DNA from: Desulfobacterales bacterium
GTDB taxonomy: Bacteria > Desulfobacterota > Desulfobacteria > Desulfobacterales > JASFBJ01
Assembly (NCBI GenBank): GCA_030149585.1
Contig: JASFBJ010000141.1
Coordinates: 1 to 9,381 of the forward strand
DNA length: 9,381 nucleotides
Direction: 5' to 3'
In this document: piece after piece, positions 5,753-9,381 of the stretch
Layout of the letters: every line of letters begins with the position of its first letter
How positions within the stretch are numbered: position 1 is the stretch's first letter
Notes under the pieces: generated by a model
Told to the model about the DNA's origin: nothing
The model's database searches: none
Seen by the model: only the letters and a program-made list of their open reading frames with translations
Program-made: the position numbers and the translations under genes

Positions 5753-8700
5753 TAATATTTCCGATTTTGTGCATCTTCATGTTCACACGCAATACAGCTT
5801 GCTCGATGGTGCCATTAGGCTTGATGATCTTTTTAAGCGGGCTGCGGAGTTTAACATGCATTCAGTGGCCATTACCGATCATGGAACCATGTTCGGGGTG
5901 GTTGAATTCCATCAAAAAGCCCTTAAAGCCGGCATTAGACCTGTTATTGGTTGCGAAAGTTATGTGGCTCCCCGCACAATTGATGATAGAAGTGCTGAGG
6001 ATAATAAAGGCTTAACGCACCTGGTTCTTTTGGCTAAAAATAATCAGGGGTATAAAAATCTTTGTCAACTGGCCACTATTGCCCAGTTAAAAGGCTTTTA
6101 TTATAAACCGCGAATCGACAGGCAGGTTTTAAAGCAATATAATAAGGGTTTGATTGGCATGTCAGCCTGTCTTCATGGAGAAATTCCCAGATTAATCACA
6201 GCTAACCGTATGCAAGAGGCTGATGAGGCCGCCCGTTTTTATCAGGATCTTTTTGGAGAAGATAATTTCTTTCTGGAAGTCCAGAATAACGGGATTGAGG
6301 ATCAGAAAAAAGTTAACCAGGCTTTACTGGATATGAGCCAGCGCCTGAGCATCCCGCTGGTAGCCAGCAATGATTGTCATTATCTGAATCAGTCTGATGT
6401 CAGGGCTCATGAGATCCTGCTATGCATTCAGACCGGTTCAACCGTAAATGACCGGGATCGTTTTAAATTTAGTACTGACCAGCTTTATTTTAAAGATAAG
6501 GAGGAAATGTCCTCCTATTTTAAGGATTATCCTGAGGCAGTCTCCAACACCGTTGCCATAGCCAAACGCTGTGAGGTTGAATTTGATTTTTCTACTTACC
6601 ATTTTCCCAAATACGATATAGGCGATGCTCTAACCGTAGAGGATTTTTTTGATAAAAAAGTCAGGGAAGGCTTTGCCCTTAAACTGAAATTCTTAAAAGA
6701 AGAAAACCCGCAACTTAACGAAAATCTTTACAGGGAACGCCTGGAATATGAATTAAAAACTATCATTGATATGGAATTTCCCGGCTATTTTTTGATTGTA
6801 GCGGATTTCATCCAATATGCCAAAACCCATGATGTTCCGGTTGGACCTGGAAGGGGATCGGCAGCCGGAAGTATTGTGGCCTATTCTCTGGGTATTACGG
6901 ATCTGGATCCCTTAAAATATGATCTGATTTTTGAGCGTTTTTTAAATCCTGCCAGGATCAGCATGCCGGATATTGACGTTGATTTTTGTATCCGCGGCCG
7001 AGATAAAGTGTTTCAATATGTTGTGGAAAAATATGGTGGCGGAGACTATGTTGCCCAGATTATTACCTTTGGGAAACTCAAAACCCGGGCGGTAATCAGG
7101 GATGTAGGCAGAGCCCTTGATATTCCGTTAAAAGAGGTTGATGCCATTGCCAAAATGGTACCGGATGTTTTAAATATTTCACTGGAACAGGCTTTAGCTC
7201 AAGAGCCCAAAATTGATGAGCTCCGCAAGACTAAACCTGAAATAGCTGAATTGATTAATATATGCCGAGTGCTGGAAGGATTACCGCGCCATGCCTCCAC
7301 TCATGCTGCCGGAGTGGTAATCGGCGATAAACCCCTGGTTGAATATCTTCCTTTATTTAAGGGGAAAAAAGGTGAGGTTGTAACCCAGCTTGATATGAAG
7401 CTGGTTGAAAAAATCGGACTGGTTAAATTTGATTTTTTAGGTTTGAGAAATTTAACGGTGATTAATGATACTCTTGCCTTAATCCGTCAGCAAAAAAAGA
7501 CACCGCCGGATATTTCCAGGCTGGATTTAAATGATTCCGCCACCTATAAACTTTTGGCGGCCGGAGACACAACCGGAGTTTTTCAACTGGAAAGTTCTGG
7601 AATGAAAAATTTGCTTTTGCGGATGAAACCCCAATGTTTTGATGATGTGATAGCGCTGGTGGCCCTGTATCGCCCCGGCCCTTTAAACAGTGGTATGGCT
7701 GATACTTTTGTTGAACGCAAGCATGGCCGTGAGCCGGTTGAATATCCAGTGCCGCAGCTGGAAGCTATCTTAAAAGAGACCTGCGGTGTAATAATTTACC
7801 AGGAACAGGTAATGCAAATCGCAGGCGCGCTGGCTGGTTATTCCATGGCCAAAGCAGATGATTTGCGCAAAGCCATGGGCAAGAAAAATGTGGCAAAAAT
7901 GGCCGAGCATCGTGATGTTTTTGTAAAGGGTGCTGTTTTGAACCAGATTCCCAGGAATCAGGCAACCCATGTATATGACTTAATGGAAAGTTTTGGAGAA
8001 TATGGTTTTAATAAATCCCACAGTGCTGCCTATGCGCTGATTGCCTTTCAGACGGCCTACTTAAAAGCCCATTTTCAAGTAGAGTTTATGGCAGCTCTTT
8101 TAACCAGTGAGATGCACTCTATTGATGGGGTAGTAAAATATATTACAGAATGCCGCGGCCTTGATATTGAAGTTTTGCCCCCTGATATAAATGAAAGTGG
8201 CATACAGTTTTCAGTAACCGGCAAAAAAATCCGTTTTGGCCTGGTGGCCGTGAAAAATGTTGGAGAAGCTGCTATTCAGGCAATGATTAGTGAAAGAGAC
8301 GCAAATGGTCGTTTTACTTCCCTGTTTAATTTTTGCGGGCGGGTGGATTTACACAAAGTCAATAAACGGGTTGTTGAAAGCCTGATCAAATGCGGTGCTT
8401 TTGATTCTACCAAAGAGTACCGTTCCCGCATGGCAGCCTCTCTGGAAGAGGCATTAGAGTATGGTCAGCGTATTCAACGGGAAAAAGCAGATCCTCAGAT
8501 GAGCCTGTTTGACACAGGAGCACAAAAGGGGGCTGATATTAATCAGCCGGTTTTGTCAACTATAGACGAGTGGCAGGAAAAACAGCGGCTTGATTATGAA
8601 AAAGAAGCTTTGGGATTTTATCTCAGCGGCCATCCTTTGGATAGATATGCTGACCTGCTGGAAAAATTTACCAATACCAATACCCAAACATTGAGCGAAC

Positions 8701-9281
8701 TGAGAGAGGAGCAGGCGGTTCGGCTGGGAGGAACCATTGCCGTCAAAAAGGTAATTATTACCAAAAAGAAAGGTGAACAAATGGCCTTTCTAACTCTTGA
8801 AGATCTTAACGGGACTGTGGAAATTGTGGTTTTTCCTTCAGTATTTGCTTTAGCTGCTGATTTTTTAGTAGAGGAAAAACCAATATTGGTAGAAGGAACT
8901 GTGCAAAAAGAAGAAAAGGCGGTAAAAATTATTGCCCAAACTATTATTCCAATTGAAAAAGCAGAAGAAACCTGGACTGCTGATATTCATTTCTATCTGG
9001 ATATGAGTCGCCTCACTAAAGCTTCGCTTGTTGAGTTCAAAACAATTTTAAACAGCTATCCAGGCTCATGTCCTGCTTTTCTTCATTTATGTCTTCCAAA
9101 ACAGGCTGAAACTATTATCGCGATTCCCCAGGCAAATGGAATAAAAGCCGGCGCAGCTTTAACCCGTTCAGTTAACGCCTTTGAAGGCTGCACTGAGGTT
9201 GAAACTATTTGCAAACCGGTTTCAGCTATTTCCCGTCAAAACCACAAAAAAAAATGGGGTGGAAAATATAAAAAACGATGA
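5742..9281 (+). CDS. dnaE: DNA polymerase III alpha subunit (DnaE)
   Basis: The 1179-residue replicative polymerase catalytic subunit is complete and close to the usual DnaE1 length (E. coli 1160). Domains in order: PHP domain (about 10-285) with HLHVHTQYS, TDHGT (D46, H47), CESY (E72) and NDCHY (D211, H213); palm with GPGRGSAAGS (368-377), the catalytic aspartates in DIDVDF (D412, D414) and FDFLG (D564); fingers with the ALYRPGPL and GFNKSHSAAYA blocks; helix-hairpin-helix region (about 800-900); beta-clamp motif QMSLF (919-923); OB fold (about 993-1070); and a C-terminal tau-binding type domain ending in a lysine-rich tail. In E. coli the PHP metal ligands are lost, whereas here they look intact. 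The ATG is the first possible start because an in-frame stop precedes it closely, but no Shine-Dalgarno sequence is visible. It is the lone plus-strand gene; no partner follows within the window. Confidence 0.98.
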   Translation: MIDNNISDFVHLHVHTQYSLLDGAIRLDDLFKRAAEFNMHSVAITDHGTMFGVVEFHQKALKAGIRPVIGCESYVAPRTIDDRSAEDNKGLTHLVLLAKNNQGYKNLCQLATIAQLKGFYYKPRIDRQVLKQYNKGLIGMSACLHGEIPRLITANRMQEADEAARFYQDLFGEDNFFLEVQNNGIEDQKKVNQALLDMSQRLSIPLVASNDCHYLNQSDVRAHEILLCIQTGSTVNDRDRFKFSTDQLYFKDKEEMSSYFKDYPEAVSNTVAIAKRCEVEFDFSTYHFPKYDIGDALTVEDFFDKKVREGFALKLKFLKEENPQLNENLYRERLEYELKTIIDMEFPGYFLIVADFIQYAKTHDVPVGPGRGSAAGSIVAYSLGITDLDPLKYDLIFERFLNPARISMPDIDVDFCIRGRDKVFQYVVEKYGGGDYVAQIITFGKLKTRAVIRDVGRALDIPLKEVDAIAKMVPDVLNISLEQALAQEPKIDELRKTKPEIAELINICRVLEGLPRHASTHAAGVVIGDKPLVEYLPLFKGKKGEVVTQLDMKLVEKIGLVKFDFLGLRNLTVINDTLALIRQQKKTPPDISRLDLNDSATYKLLAAGDTTGVFQLESSGMKNLLLRMKPQCFDDVIALVALYRPGPLNSGMADTFVERKHGREPVEYPVPQLEAILKETCGVIIYQEQVMQIAGALAGYSMAKADDLRKAMGKKNVAKMAEHRDVFVKGAVLNQIPRNQATHVYDLMESFGEYGFNKSHSAAYALIAFQTAYLKAHFQVEFMAALLTSEMHSIDGVVKYITECRGLDIEVLPPDINESGIQFSVTGKKIRFGLVAVKNVGEAAIQAMISERDANGRFTSLFNFCGRVDLHKVNKRVVESLIKCGAFDSTKEYRSRMAASLEEALEYGQRIQREKADPQMSLFDTGAQKGADINQPVLSTIDEWQEKQRLDYEKEALGFYLSGHPLDRYADLLEKFTNTNTQTLSELREEQAVRLGGTIAVKKVIITKKKGEQMAFLTLEDLNGTVEIVVFPSVFALAADFLVEEKPILVEGTVQKEEKAVKIIAQTIIPIEKAEETWTADIHFYLDMSRLTKASLVEFKTILNSYPGSCPAFLHLCLPKQAETIIAIPQANGIKAGAALTRSVNAFEGCTEVETICKPVSAISRQNHKKKWGGKYKKR

Positions 9282-9319
9282 TGCTTTTCGCCTGTGGTCA
9301 ATGGGGGGTGAATGAGGTT

Positions 9320-9381
9320 TGGCCACGCTAAGGAACGAGGACAAATTAACTTCCCCAACTATGCATCACAGCTTCAGGCCA
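9320..9381 (-). repeat. Further copy of the CTCGTTCC box, cut by the window end
   Basis: On the minus strand CCTCGTTCC-TTAGCGTGGCC (complement of 9321-9340) shares CTCGTTCC and AGCGTGG with the hairpin at 4643-4671, but lacks the middle bases. TGGCC (9320-9324) and GGCCA (9377-9381) are inverted and may enclose a small element that continues beyond the window. No gene or terminator is visible after the dnaE stop. Confidence 0.4.

Noticed and set aside
5634..5861. A 75-codon minus-strand frame across the dnaE start
   Set aside because: Antisense to the conserved PHP N-terminus and to an AT-rich leader; no supporting signal.
7765..7970. Overlapping minus-strand frames inside dnaE
   Set aside because: Antisense to strongly conserved polymerase sequence; no ribosome site.

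Overview
The window is AT-rich, with many Fe-S and heme electron-transfer motifs, a MazF-type toxin-antitoxin pair, a divergent MBL hydrolase and a complete dnaE. The Hdr-like membrane redox pair points to an anaerobe. A sulfate-reducing or related Desulfobacterota (former Deltaproteobacteria) is my best guess, inferred from gene content and codon/AT bias rather than from any marker rRNA.

Layout: (1) 17-2589, minus strand: a tight two-gene operon. The first gene is a membrane NarI-type cytochrome b with a periplasmic c-type heme site, fused to two dicluster ferredoxin modules. The second is an HdrB-like protein with two CCG (non-cubane cluster) domains. Together they look like a split version of the HdrDE/EMO/Tmc class of membrane-bound menaquinone-linked oxidoreductases. 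(2) 2590-3722: a secreted protein gene (minus) whose 3' end seems cut off by a small repeat-bearing element, followed by an intergenic area with palindromes and a repeat box. (3) 3723-4352: a ribbon-helix-helix antitoxin followed by a MazF/PemK toxin (minus), with a promoter whose -10 lies between two direct repeats. (4) 4353-4859: about 500 bp with no convincing gene. It holds the TA promoter, a strong orphan plus-strand promoter, an unused Shine-Dalgarno sequence, a REP-like hairpin and a possible gene remnant. (5) 4860-5489: an MBL-fold hydrolase of the COG1237 type (minus). (6) 5742-9281: dnaE, the replicative DNA polymerase III alpha subunit (plus), with an apparently intact PHP metal site and a consensus beta-clamp motif. 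(7) 9282-9381: a tail with another copy of the repeat box, cut by the window edge.

A short box, CTCGTTCC, occurs four times (about 2818-2826, 3663-3679, 4643-4671, 9320-9340), always in non-coding DNA or at a gene edge. In the best copy it is half of a near-perfect hairpin. One copy supplies the last three codons and stop of the truncated secreted protein. This dispersed REP/MITE-like family and the split Hdr/EMO-like complex are the most interesting things here. I see no CRISPR array, tRNA, rRNA, or intact transposase.
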